DNA from: Microplitis mediator | Taxonomy: Eukaryota > Arthropoda > Insecta > Hymenoptera > Braconidae | Direction of reading: 5' to 3' | DNA: 64,000 bases | Assembly: GCF_029852145.1 (NCBI RefSeq) | Contig: NC_079970.1 | Span: 4,774,001-4,838,000, forward strand | Shown: one piece after another, positions 23,301 to 34,650 of the stretch | Position numbering within the stretch: the first letter of the stretch is position 1 | Layout: every line of letters starts with the position of its first letter | The notes under the pieces: generated by a model | Seen by the model: the letters and a program-made list of their open reading frames with translations, nothing else | Databases searched by the model: none | Told to the model about the DNA's origin: nothing | Position numbers and translations under genes: made by a program

Positions 23301-24737
23301 CTCGAAAATATATTCACAATAATGTTTTCGAGCTCAGCGAGCTCGAAAACAGCGGGAAGTTTTGGGGCTGGCCCGCAGGGTCAACTGACAGACCGATTTT
23401 TTTTTTTAAATTTACCTCTAACCCGATGACCTGGATAATGTTCGATTTTCTCGAGATATTCGAACATTCTTTTTATTTGTGAATGCAACGTTAAAAATAT
23501 AACACTAAATATACAACAGTGGGTACTTGTTAAAATAATAGATGATTAGTGATTACTTATTGGCGCGAAGACGGTTGTAAAAATTAATAGACAAGTTCAG
23601 ATAATGTAGTTTCGTAAATAAATCGTGAGAGAGGAACGATAAAGAGGATTCAGGGGAGAAATAACGGGACTGGCAATTACATGAAATTATATTAACTATC
23701 GCCTTACTCGGAAACTTTTTTTGATTCGCGGGAGTGAGACCTTCGTTCGTTCGTTTGCTCCCTTGCTCACTCGCTCTAGATAGTCAGAGGTTGAATAGCT
23801 TGAGTCTGACTACTTCGCCCTGGCCCTGTTATTCGCAGTGGTAACTCGAGTGAAACTAATTTTAAGCCGCAAGACAGAAGTCAGCTTTAATAGCTGTCGA
23901 AAAGTTATTGTTCGTACTGTAAGAGAAAATATTTGTACTGTATCTGGCTTTATGTATTTTTTTTATTTTTATTACTCTATTATATTTATTACTAGTAATT
24001 ATAGGTCCTTTTTTTTTAATACAACTTTGATAATTTAAAAATATGCAAGCGTCAGTGACTTTGAAAATTAAAAAACCTAAAGTCAAAAAGTTTTACGGTG
24101 TTAAATATTGATCTATTGCCCACAGGTTTCCTAGTAATTAATAAAACTTTATTTTATGCTTTAATTAAATGACTAAGTTTTGTTAATTAAGAGGATAAAA
24201 AAAAAAAATAGTAAAGTGCTGTTGTGTATTTCGATTAAGTAAATTGTGATGAGCGTTTCGATATTGACATATTCTATGTTATTTATGCACACATTACTGT
24301 CATACATCGTAATGCAACGCAACACTGGCGACACATGAAGCTTCACTCGCGGTGTTTATTTTAAGCCTCAGTAATAATTCATAAGGTCAGCGATATGAAA
24401 ATCTAGGTCGCAGAAATTTAAAACTCACCGAACTGAATTCCATGACCTTAAGCAGCCAGAGTGTGAGTGCGAGGTTCAAGATGACCATGATCATAAGACC
24501 GAGGACTAGTGAATAGAGGCATCTTTTTCGCCATCCGTATAGGCCGAATTTGAACCCACCGTAGGTGTGTGGAAGATGTTGATCGGTGTGCTGAGGTGTG
24601 CATGCTCTCGTGGAACTGCTTGGCTGAGGCGGCTGAATTGGCTGAGTTGGCTGAGTCGACTGGCCAGGCTGACTTTGTCTGGCAATGCCGTTGGTGTCTT
24701 CGGGATCGTCTGACCAGTTTGCCTGCCCCCGAGACAT
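10964..24737 (-). CDS. Sgcd: Delta/gamma-type sarcoglycan, whole spliced CDS (4 coding exons)
   Basis: Sarcoglycans are single-pass glycoproteins of the muscle dystrophin-glycoprotein complex that link the cytoskeleton and sarcolemma to the matrix. Joining 24737-24429, 14022-13833, 12676-12484 and 11324-10964 gives 350 residues with intron phases 0, 1 and 2. In order: a Gln/Pro-rich cytosolic tail (1-66); the family signature YGWRKRCLY before a transmembrane helix at about 73-95; LLKVMEFSS then EGMGSLKI just outside; an NFT N-glycosylation sequon at 148; the VLFSADRDQVVVGA block at about 187-200; LRLESATRAL; and a terminal four-cysteine cluster (C326, C328, C343, C350) in YQLCVCASGKLFLA. This order matches vertebrate delta and gamma sarcoglycan (about 290 residues). 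The extra length lies in the N-terminal tail and a polyglutamine insertion. I cannot separate delta from gamma; insects generally have one delta/gamma-like gene, so the symbol is provisional. Confidence 0.93.
11325..12483 (-). other. Sarcoglycan intron 5
   Basis: This 1.16-kb phase-2 intron runs from donor GTACGA to acceptor TTGATAG. It holds AT-rich sequence, short (TA) runs near 11910 and a purine-rich stretch around 11950-12070. I see no coding exon or RNA gene in it. Confidence 0.85.
12484..12676 (-). CDS. Sgcd: Sarcoglycan exon 5: central ectodomain
   Basis: No long ATG-started reading frame marks this exon; I found it by translating between splice sites. The acceptor is GAAATTAAAG, with AG at 12678-12677. 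The donor is GTACGA at 12483-12478, an ordinary GT but a weak consensus. The 193 nt carry two leading bases (completing Ser167), 63 codons and two trailing bases. The protein contains VLFSADRDQVVVGAATLKV, GAVFRGSVQTPLVRAEP and HSL, matching the central part of delta/gamma sarcoglycan almost motif for motif. A cysteine at 173 in DCVSKG has no counterpart that I recall in the vertebrate proteins. Confidence 0.93.
12759..13812. mobile_element. TIR element filling sarcoglycan intron 4
   Basis: The left end reads CACTGAAAAAAAAGTATAAG and the reverse complement of the right end reads CACTGAAAAAAAAGTTTAAG: 23-bp inverted termini with one mismatch. TG flanks both sides, a possible 2-bp target duplication. 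The repeated word AAGT(C)(A/C)TACGCTTA and the string GCAATAC recur at both ends. There is no open frame for a transposase, so it would be a non-autonomous (MITE-like) element. A second foldback repeat lies inside it. Confidence 0.78.
13122..13298. repeat. Foldback repeat nested inside the intron-4 element
   Basis: This 177-bp near-palindrome has arms of about 83 bp, starting CCGGGTCAAAAATAAAACTT and ending with its complement, around a loop of about 10 bases. The arm ends match those of the repeat at 8712-9147. It would form a strong hairpin in RNA from either strand. Confidence 0.8.
13833..14022 (-). CDS. Sgcd: Sarcoglycan exon 4: membrane-proximal extracellular part
   Basis: The acceptor is a T-run followed by AG at 14024-14023. 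The exon opens with codons for EGMGSLKIVPGGIELRG, which align with the juxtamembrane start of the sarcoglycan ectodomain. The donor is GTAAGA at 13832-13827. Its 190 nt give 63 codons plus one base, so it joins phase 1 to the next exon. The sequon NFT (residue 148 of the spliced protein) sits where vertebrate delta sarcoglycan carries its NVT glycosylation site. A basic patch RSRKGR precedes it. The donor lies only 15 bp from the end of a transposon-like element filling the next intron. Confidence 0.93.
14440..15210. repeat. Degenerate tandem repeat, unit about 175 bp
   Basis: A block containing TTTGTTCATTATGATG followed by CCTCTAGTAGGAAAAA recurs near 14499, 14665 and 14841, with a weaker copy ending near 15205. 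Each is preceded by a version of GGCCGTAACTTT(A/T)TTTCTGTTGG. Spacings between the first three are about 166 and 176 bp. The 3' part (15050-15112) carries the module GGCTGGCCCGCAGGGTCAAC, shared with the repeat ending near 23406. Confidence 0.65.
16828..17646. mobile_element. TIR element with perfect 20-bp ends and TA flanks
   Basis: The left end CACAGTAAAAAATATTGTGT is matched exactly by the reverse complement of the right end, and TA borders it on both sides (16826-16827, 17647-17648). Internal sequence is built from repeats of GTGTTAAAA and AACACAA in both orientations, especially at 17510-17580. No transposase frame is present. The ends and TA duplication would suit a non-autonomous DNA transposon. 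Confidence 0.8.
19992..20410. mobile_element. TIR element, GAGTGA-rich family, TA flanks
   Basis: The element begins CACTGTAAAAAATT and ends ATTATTTACAATG, with TA on both sides. Inside are many copies of CGGAGTGAAT and its complement, the same vocabulary as the elements at 383-675 and 49204-50197. A TG-rich microsatellite (about 20168-20228) sits in its middle. Confidence 0.75.
22588..23406. repeat. Interspersed repeat with internal inverted and direct units
   Basis: It starts at AACTTCCCGCT and its complement AGCGGGAAGTT occurs near the right end (about 23352), followed by GGCTGGCCCGCAGGGTCAAC and a T-run. A unit of about 43 bp centred on CACCTCAACCATCAAAATCG occurs twice directly (near 23020 and 23185) and once inverted (near 22805-22850). 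An (ACGT/ATGT)n microsatellite lies at 22733-22786. The end module is shared with the repeat ending near 15112, so this is a dispersed family; its class is unknown. Confidence 0.65.
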
Positions 24738-24738
24738 T
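24429..24738 (-). CDS. Sgcd: Sarcoglycan exon 3: start codon, cytosolic tail and transmembrane segment
   Basis: The exon begins after a pyrimidine-rich acceptor ending TTGCAG and starts AATGTC, so the ATG is one base into the exon (A at 24737). It encodes 103 complete codons and ends GAATTCAGTTCG before donor GTGAGT, phase 0. Residues 1-66 are hydrophilic, with a Gln/Pro/Thr-rich stretch (residues 21-40) that is unlike vertebrate sarcoglycans. YGWRKRCLY (67-75) is the conserved positively charged stop before the membrane helix, and its position predicts a type II orientation. I chose this start because it is the first ATG in the frame. The upstream exon is open in the same frame but has no ATG, and the -3 base is a purine. 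Confidence 0.92.
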
Positions 24739-27700
24739 CTGCAATTACAGAAAACGCTAATGATTATTATAAATTTATGCACACCCATAGATAAAATTAT
24801 CCGAATTATTCTTATTATCTTTGGTTAAATTCACTCGGTAAAGTTAAATAATTGAGATATCTACTTCAAGTTGGACGTCACGTTTGTGGGCATGCATATA
24901 TAGAGTACGTGACCCTCAATCTATTCAGAAGCACGTATGGCACCGCACAAGGAGCTAACGAGACACGCTGATAAATGTTAAGTCTCTGAATCTCTAAATC
25001 ACTATTTTGGTGGTTGTACTCGGTGCCAGTGTGTATATTACTCTCATTTGAAAATTAGCATTTGGGTAATCAGCGTTAAGTCAAGAGTTGCTACGGTAAC
25101 TCACTAAATAGTGGGACTTGATGAATTTAATCATTTATATTTTTAGGGCTGGGCTGGTTGTGAAAGAAAAACCTGAAATTCATGAGAAATGAACCGTCTG
25201 AAGAAAAGAAATATAAAAATAAATATAAGAAAAATGTTATGCAAAGTTAGCCACCACAAAACGTCTGACGTAACTTTACTCCTAATCCCTGGTTGTAGCC
25301 CGGAGGCTTTGAACCGATGAAACCAAAACCTTTCTCTTCTTCTTGCCTCTTGATACTCTCTTTTCTCATCATTGGCTGCTTTATCCTCGGCGTTCTCCTT
25401 GTCTAGGGTACATTCGTTTGTGTGTAAATTAGTGTGTGGGTTATATTTTCGCAAGGAATACAATATTTAATGCGGCTGGCTCTCTTGTGGGTAATTATGC
25501 CTTACGCGGGATATAAAAGCTCGAGTGAGGGAGCGAGAAGTTGGTTAAAAGAATAGAAAAAAATAAAAGAAAATAAAACACAGGCTATAGGGAGGGTGAA
25601 AGGATTGGAGAGCGTCAAGAAAATGATAGAAGAGGGGTCTGGCTTGAAAATAAAATTATTAAAGATAAACCTCCCTCGTTGAAGCTCTCGAGAACATGAT
25701 CCTTGAAATTGCTTCCGATTACTTTCAAGGTTTGATAGATCATTTTTTTTTCTTTTGTTCTGAAGAAGGATAAAAATAAATTAATCCTTTATGATTTGAT
25801 TAAAAAATGAATTATCGTGTAATCAATGGGATATTTTTATTTTATTTTTTTATCATAAAGAATTTAAAACTGCGTTGATTATAAATTAGCTTCATTTTGA
25901 CTAATTAGATTTGAATTACAGCTCTGTAGCTTAAAGCGAATATATATTTTGTAAAGTTACAGTGACAAATATTTTTCGAGGATAACCCCGAAAATGGGGA
26001 ACAAAGTGTTAACTGAGAAAGTGAGATATAAAATTGGTTAAATAACGTGAGAACGATGTCAGCGGTGTTGGTGTGAGAAATGGTCGTTTTCGAATTACCA
26101 AACTCGTTACCAACTCGTTTTCCACCGCGTTATACCCGTACTACATCGTTTCATGAAACTAAACTCGCAACGTGATTTCGCAACGGCATTTCTCTTTCTT
26201 ATTTTATTCTTTATTTCACTTTGCAGATTCGTTTCTTTGCAACTATTTGTTATCCTCTCGTATAGCTGGTAATTTACCGGACTAGCTGGCTTAAGTAATA
26301 TTATCCTCGTTTATGCTTCGTTACTCATTAAATAATTATCTTGAAAATCGACGACGTATTATTTCATTCAATTACTACGCAACCAATTATAATTAATCAA
26401 AAAATACAAAGAAGAAATTATTACGTGCAGCATCAAATGTGCCTGTAATGAGAAGTGAGGCCTGAGAAAAAAGTAAAATAAAAAGTGATAATGGGTTGAC
26501 ACACATTCCCAGTGTCCGGTTAAGGGTCAGAGAAAAATATAACATTGCGCCAAAGTATATACACATATATATATATGTATATTCTTCACATATACACAGG
26601 TATAGGTAAAGGTATAAGAGTCGGTAAGGCGTGCAAGCTCTACCGGGTTCTGGTTGGCAAGGGAGGCTACTCGAGTTACGGTCGAAACGAACGCTTTGCC
26701 ACCACAGAGACCACACTGAGTCCCCAAACTACTTGGAGGACGTTGTATCGCGGTGTGTGCATGGGTGAGTGAGTGTGTGTGAGTATATGAGATGCGGTGT
26801 ATCGGTGTGCGGGTGTCTCAGTGTGGTTTCAACTTGGTTCACTAAATATTTCAGGGGCTGCAGGGGTTCGATTCCCGGTGGGTGAGGCCACCGAGACACA
26901 CGAGCCAACAGATTAGTGGCACTTGCGACCAGCTACACCAGCATCTCTATGCGGAACACGCAAGTCGATGTACATATATGTACTGTGTCGATCCCGAGTA
27001 AACTCTTCCTTGTCGCAAGCCGCATTTTTCCTCACATACTCTGCTATGAATAGCTTTTTAATGTCTTTCGAGCTTTCAGGTGTCAGTGCCCTTTTCGGAA
27101 TAACATTAATCCAATAATTTAGGGATTACAATAAAGATGAGGACGGAGAGCGTATTTTATAATAAGAATTTATCTAGTCGGTATATTTTTTTGATGGACG
27201 CTCAACTAAACAGCGGAGTAACTAAATATGGATCCGATTAGGAAACGGAATTGGAGGAATGCCCTGAAAGGTTGAATGGCACGCTGGGGTTAATTATTTT
27301 CCACGGGGCCAGTTGTAGTCGCCGCACAGAGCTTATCGGTTGGTTAAGTGTACACCGCAACTCTGCGGTTCTTCTGTAGGGATTGGTTAGATAGAACATG
27401 CTACACTATATATATGTCTCCGTTAATAGTATACACACGTATATAGGTACATAGGTATCTATATATAGATGTATATGTGTAGGGATGTATAATGTGTATG
27501 GAAAGAGATGAAGAAGGACTATTGGGGGTGTGCCAGTGGTTGAAGTAGGTGTGCCAGTGGGGTCGTAAGCCAAACATAATTTAACTGGAATCGTCACTAA
27601 TGGAGTCATTCGTCATATTTGAAACGATTCCAGTATGCTCACCACGGAGAATAGCCACAATGAACAATGTTAATTGTACGGCAATTATACGAGCAAACTC

Positions 27701-30700
27701 TCTATAACTAAAAGACGTGGCCTCTTAAATTAATTATTCTCCTATACCAGAGGTTATATGTTTAATTTATTATTTAAAACTACCTCTGGATAGCTCGTTA
27801 TATTTATATGGGTAATAAAATGTTGTCAAGTAACTTCTTTACTTATTTATCAGGAGATTTACTGTAACCTATAACGATTTTATTGTTATTATACCCGAGT
27901 CTTTCATATGACAGTAGGGTTGGATATTTCCCAAGAGAATACATCAAATGGGTATAAACCTTGGCTGTTATTGGCTGTGTGATTCAATCAGATGATCAAA
28001 TAACCCTGCTGCTATATTTGATCTTGATCTTTGACGTCATTGAAACAATATCTTATTTAACAGTTTAATCTCACTACACTTATTTTTTTTTACCCATCAA
28101 AAATATTAAATGAAACAAAACATATTTCGGTGGTTTGTTCCCGGCGATGTTATGCCACCGAATACGGTAGAACAATAGGGGCGGATTGATGGAAATACCA
28201 ATGAGACTGGTGGTGCGTTTGTGTCATCAGAATTATTGTTTGTTTATTCGTGTATCGTGTTGGTTAATACGGTATGTACAGTGGTGAATGGTATACAGCG
28301 TAAAGAGCACATGTACACCACGCAAACACATAAATTATTTCATTTTGGCATAGATAAACGCACAACACGTGTATGTGAGTTCATAAATATTATAAATTAA
28401 AATGTATTGTCTATTAATAAGGAGGAGGATGCCAGACATTTTGTTAATTCGATAATTTCATCTGACGTAACTCATAATTCAAAGTAAATCTGATTATTAA
28501 TTGTATTTAAAATTACCTCGCTTCGGAGTCAGCCACCTTTATTAAACCCTTTTTACGCAAACCGCCAGTGGTTGACTTGGTATACATACATATATATTCT
28601 ATTTAACTACTTGACGTTACCATTTAGCTAAAAAGTCTATTAGCCCCACTAACTACTTTGCGACTTTGAGTATCTTTCGTTTGCGATAAAAAAAAGTAGA
28701 AAGAACCTTTTTTTTACGTCACAAAGAATATCATTTAATCGCGCAGAATTGTATAACTAAATTTGTCATCGTTATAACGTTATTTTTATCGGATTACATT
28801 CGAGTGAAATGCAAATGAATTTTTTAGTTATTATCCATTTTACAGATGTAAATTGATAGCTATAATGATCATGCGTAGATATATAAATTCAGCGAGTATC
28901 GTTTTCTCGGGTTGTTTAAAATAATGAATTCCGGTGGGCAGTAATACGATATTCTCTGTCTGCAGTAGAACAATGCTCGATAATTCACCAGAATTATAAG
29001 TAGTGTCTGCAGGCAGTGGTTTTAGTATTAAAATTATGTCCTGGAGTCGAGAAAATTTGCCAAGGGATTTAACGTAACTCCAGCGCAGATGTGAAAAATG
29101 TCTGGTTTGAATAAAATAATTCATTCATTATTGATTTTGCGACAGATAGCTAAATATTAAATTTAACTTTTAACTTTTATTATGCACGTACATTTATTGA
29201 AATATCATGTACAGACAGTACAGTGTCTGATGTCATCCGACATGCAATAATGGATGAATTATTAATTCTGTGAAAATGTAGTAAATCACGGGCACAATAG
29301 GTAATCAACATTAAATTTATCAGCATTCATGGATGACAAATTTTTTAAAATTTTTTTAAACATTTTTTCTATGCATTGTCTATAAAATTATTTTTCAGCA
29401 TTTAAAGTAATTGGGTTGCGTGCAAGGGAAATAGTTTTATAGAGGAGTAAAATTAAAGTAGCCACTGATCGCGTTATCGGAGATCAAGCTAAGAGATTAG
29501 GAGGACGATTATCCAGTCCGAATTAACGTTTTCTCTCGGTTATTTTCAACTATTAGATACACACACTCCCATTTATACCCGTCTTTTATTATTATTATTA
29601 TCATTTTTTTTCTGCCAACATAAAATTTAATATTTCACCTCTTCTTTACTTTAACATGCAGCTCTTGGACTTTATCACATTGAAACAAAAGCTACGTGTC
29701 TGCTTCTCTACGCGAGTAGTTTTTTCAAATTTTCACATGTTCTTTGTTCTTTTAGAACTACTTAGACAGTAAAACAATACGATATTAATAAAGGTTATTA
29801 AGTAAAATAAAAAATAAAATAACAGCGATTTTTAAAATTTAAATAAATAATTTTAGAGCGAAATATTAAATTCATATTTGGTATTTCAATCGGAATATTA
29901 TCTCAGTACAATAAAATAAATTATTTAAATAGAATTATCGAATATTCTCGCGGCATAATATTTCGTTACGGCTATTCAGACGCGTCGTTTTACATTTTTT
30001 CAAAAATTTAATTTACACATAATTTAAAACTTACGGACGTAAATGTAACAGAAATAATCCTGATTTTTAAAATATAAATACTCACTTAATTTACTGTTAC
30101 TCCTAAATGTCACATTGTTCACCATTTTTAACATTCAAATTATTTTTACACCCATCACATATTTAATAACAGCCATCACTGTTTCATATTAATTAACATT
30201 CAATTAAATTACAATTTATCACAGTCTAGATTTTTAATATAAATTCAAACCGGATGTCTAATTAATTAATTAATTAACATTAATAATCATAATCACCATC
30301 ACAAATTGGAAACTAATAGTTTTAATCGTAATTAATATATATAAATATAACTATATATTGTTTTGAGACAAGTAATTGGTGTGACAAGTATGATAGGAGA
30401 TAAAAGTTTGTCGAGCTGGATCACTTCTTGATAAAAGTGTTTCAGGTAGATTGACTTTTCCACTTGTTTCTGCTCGGGTTTATTTCGGCTTGGAGTGATC
30501 CAAGAGTCTTGAGAGAATGGAAGTGGCTGAGAATAGAAAGTGGGTCGTTTAATAATAATAATGATAATGATCGTCATCATTGTAAGCCGAGAATCGTTGC
30601 CGGATTTGTGACGATGTAGAGAAAGGTTAACATCATTTAGTCGGTCGCTGTCGTTCAAAGCTGCTCTGTTGCGCAGATAAGCGAGAGGGTAAAAAAATAA

Positions 30701-32162
30701 ATGTGTAAATATAGAAGAGATGAGAAAAGTACAAGTATAAGGTCATGTAAGAGGTCAGCACTGCGGTCGATTGGGGGTTTGAATATATAACGTGAGTCGA
30801 CGAACAAAATTTATGACCGCGTCTTTTCCATGTGAGGTTGCTGTTGACGGAGCTGGTGGCGGTGGTGGATCGAACTAATGCTGGAGGTGTGACTGGAACC
30901 TTTCTAGGTACGTGCGAATGTCGACTCTAATCCAAACAGTAGTGAGCTATCGACAGGAAGATTTATCTCGAGAGGGGAAAGACGTATGAGCTGAGTAAAT
31001 CGGGTGCTCGGATGCTCGGGTTCCAGGAGCGACGAAGACGGAAAATCAGGTGCAGACTCGACCCACCGAGTTTTCAAACCCTGAGCGAGCTTTCGCCGGG
31101 GAATTAAATTTAACCCCCACCTTCTGAATACCCTCAACTATAAACGATATATTTCATAGCGAGATATCTAAACTTTATGTATGTGTATTTTCTGTTAGTG
31201 TGTGTGTGTAAACCCCGAAGTTGGTTATTGATTCAGTGGGTCAAAGACAATACCGTAAATTTTATATTGTGTTTAAACTAAATCATCCCGTTTGCCTTTG
31301 CCTTTTATTTTTCGGTTCATGAATAATAAATTGTTTATATAAATAGAAAATTTATTTTTCTCAGTTATATATTTATACCAGTTATTATTATCAGAGATTC
31401 TATTTGCATTAAATTTAATTTATTAAAAATATAACGGTCGTTGAAAATTTTTTTTTCGGATGTTATTTAATAAATTAATTTTATATTATAATTCTACTGA
31501 ATAATATTAAGGATTTTTTTAATTTTTTCCGTCACTTATATTTTTTATTTGTGACGTACGAAGTTCGAGAATTAAATAGTTCATTGAACTGACATTTCGG
31601 CGGCTAAATTTATCTAATCACCGCGATTGAACTTTCAAATATCACAATTAATTCAGCAAGTCGTTATGAATTTTTAATATTTTAATATTTCTTGGAGAAT
31701 TACGTGAAAAATTAAAAAGATTTTTAAAATATCTCAATTTCTTAGCATTAAATAATTTTAGTAGCTCCTTATCTTGTAGTTTAATGATGCATTTATAATT
31801 AAATAAAGTCTAATAATTTTCGTATTTATGCTGTAATTATTTGACCTACTACCCGTAGTTTAATGAATGATTTGAATATTAAATATTTATAAATTAAAAA
31901 ACATAAAGTTTTATTTATTAATAAATTAAACGATGCAACAGTAATGAAATTTGGAGTAACATTGTGAGAGCAGACGACCGAAAATGGACAGGAAGATGGG
32001 GAGGAAAGATAGTTTGACAAGGGTAGAATCTCATCTAGAGTCATCCCTGTATATCCAGTGGGTGATTCGAGGTTCAGCGAATGCGTTCTGAAACAGTTTG
32101 AGGGTCAGAGGGGAGTAAGGGGCTGAAAACCCTTCCGCTACTTGCTGTCTCTCATTTTCATT

Positions 32163-32194
32163 TGCTCGCTCGCTCGCTCATTCACTCATTCACT
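32163..32194. repeat. (GCTC)n/(ACTC)n microsatellite
   Basis: GCTCGCTCGCTCGCTC is followed by ATTCACTC units, within the large intron. Confidence 0.75.
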
Positions 32195-34603
32195 TTAGCC
32201 TCGGGTGTGCGAGCTCGTTTCGAAGTTGGAATAAACGGATTATTCGTTCGCTCGACAACCCACTAGACTACAGCCAGGAGAAATGGGAGTGAGAAGAGCA
32301 CACCATGGCCAATGTACAATGCACGTAGTATTCAGTTGGGTAACGCGCCATGGGGTGACGGTAATGTGATTCCACACTGAGTTGCGGCCTGGCCAGGGCC
32401 TGCCTGTCCGCCAACTCCGAATGCCAACAGTACTACCAGTACTACATACAGCTCAACGACCTCTTCTCTCTTCTCCTCAATGTATTGTATGTGAGGGAGG
32501 ATCTACGTGTATGTCTGTTTCTTCCTTTTATACGTCACCCGAATACAAGAGAAGAGAATTCTAAATTCATCCGTGACTGGCAACAAGAAAACTTAAGAAG
32601 ACTCTGATAAACTACTATAAAACTAATTCCAAGTTATCACAATTTTATTATGCTATTTTCCCTATTTTATCATACCTTACAAATACCTTTTTTTACTCTG
32701 TACCTCCGAATTCTATTAGTCATTTCAGCTCGAGTTTCCAATAACTTTTTCTCACTCGAGTTGCACATTAATCGGCTCTTATTATTCAAATCCCTTTCCC
32801 GGTAACAAGAGATTTTTAAAAATAAACATACTCTTGATCACGTTTGCTTGTTGAATAAGATATGAGATGTATATGCTGACAATAATTTACAAATGTCACG
32901 TAAAGAGACCGTGTCTACAAAGTACTAGGTAAATATTGAACATGAATGTAAGTGAAAAATATAAATAAAATAATATGAAAAAACTAACATTACCGAGTTG
33001 ATAGAGAATACTGAATATATAGGGATAAAAAGTGTACACAGATGTATATAGATCGGTAACCACTTACATGGATAGGTACACTCGGGAATTCTTGGAACGA
33101 AAACACCTGTAGGTAGTTACATAAACATCATTGCAACTGTAACTCGAGAGCATCGTTGTACCTTAAGAGGCAAATAGGATGAATACGGATTTCGAGATGC
33201 GATAACAAATAGAAGCACAAATCTATGAACACATAAACAGGTGAAGTTGTATTGGTAGGAAACATGAAGGGTAAACTTTAACAGTATGCCAAATATCAAA
33301 TGTATGAGTGTTGTACATGAGCATGAACATGGACATGTACTGTGCATGTTCTATTCTGCAGTGTAGAGTCCTGTAGTCAAGTGAACTCTGTTTAGTACTG
33401 GGAGTTGTAGAAAGCTGGGATAGAAGGGTGAGTCAAAGTCAAACCGTAACCACCTCTGTGTGGCTTGAGCTCATATTATCGAGTTACCCAACGGAGTTTC
33501 CAGCTCAAACAAACAAATGGATCGTGGATAGCACCGACATTCTCTCAATGCTACATTTCAAACTCTTCCATCTTTCAAACTATTATTTGTTATTTTATTT
33601 TCATTATTTACACCCGAAATTTTACTGCTCTCTTATCTACCGCAATAAATAAATTAGGAGTATATGTACAAATGTATAATAAATAGGATTTCATAGCAGA
33701 GTTGAGGATCGGTTGAATTCGCGTAATGAATGAGTGAACTGTTTTGATGTGCAGTAATAACTTTTGTGGTATATTAATTTGAGAGAGCGCATAATTTGCG
33801 TGATACAGGTTGATCTAGTGATCTGAAGGTTACATTAAGGCGGTGGGTAAGTGAAGAAGGAAAAGCACGTCTCTACATTTTCCGTGATAAGATTTTGCAC
33901 GAGTGCGTGATTGTAACACAGAATTTCTGTTTTTACAGAAAAAAAAATATAAAAAATTATCTCGTATTTTTCCTCAGTACGTGATAAGATTACGCGAATT
34001 AACAATTATTTTCTATGATGTAGAGTGTGTTAATGCAATCTTAGTTTTAACATAAATAATAAATAAAATATAGTTCGTGATTAAAATAAATAATTTAATT
34101 GCTGTAATCGGGGATCGTGGATCGAGATTGGGAACAGACAGAGATGGAAATGGAGGTGAAGCCAGTCTCCGAAATAGTCTAGATGACAATGGACCTGTTA
34201 GAGAGTACCTTTGGCTTAACGTCCTGAGTTAGTGTAAAGTAATAAGTTATTAGGTTAGCGTGGCTGACGGCACGTAGTTGGTGTTGAATGTGGTTACAGG
34301 GTTAAAGTAAGAGGATGTTGATGGTATATATTCTACATGTTGTAGGTGGGAACGAGCGAGAGGGAGTTAAGTACAAAGATGAAGACAGAGTAGAGCGTGG
34401 GTGGTGGGCGATAGTGTTAGGAAGGTAAAACCGACATGACAGGTTAACTCCGGACGCCGTTGAACGCAGTTCAGTGTTAAGCGTATAGAACCGAACCAAA
34501 CTTTGTTTGTCACTGACGCCATCCTGTTGTCTATGTACTTTATCTCGTCTCCTAGACCACACTCCAGGTCTTCTTCACTCTGTCCTACTACGTTCCATGT
34601 TTT

Positions 34604-34650
34604 CTCAGTCGTAGTCTCAGTTCTAGTCTCAGTCTCAGTCTCACTCTCAG
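34604..34650. repeat. (CAGTCT)n hexamer repeat
   Basis: Imperfect tandem TCAGTC units. On the minus strand they translate as a Glu/Thr dipeptide run, which is an artefact of the repeat. Confidence 0.75.

Larger units (their letters stand above)
14023..24428 (-). other. Sarcoglycan intron 3
   Basis: This 10.4-kb phase-0 intron contains the tandem-unit repeat at 14440-15210, TIR elements at 16828-17646 and 19992-20410, and the inverted-unit element at 22588-23406. The remaining stretches (15.2-16.8, 17.7-19.9, 20.5-22.5 and 23.4-24.4 kb) are AT-rich, with short open frames only. I see no exon of another gene in them. Confidence 0.85.

Noticed and set aside
26870..26900. GGTTCGATTCC, resembling a tRNA B box
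   Set aside because: The flanking T-stem pairs only about three bases, and no A box, anticodon arm or acceptor stem is recognisable upstream.
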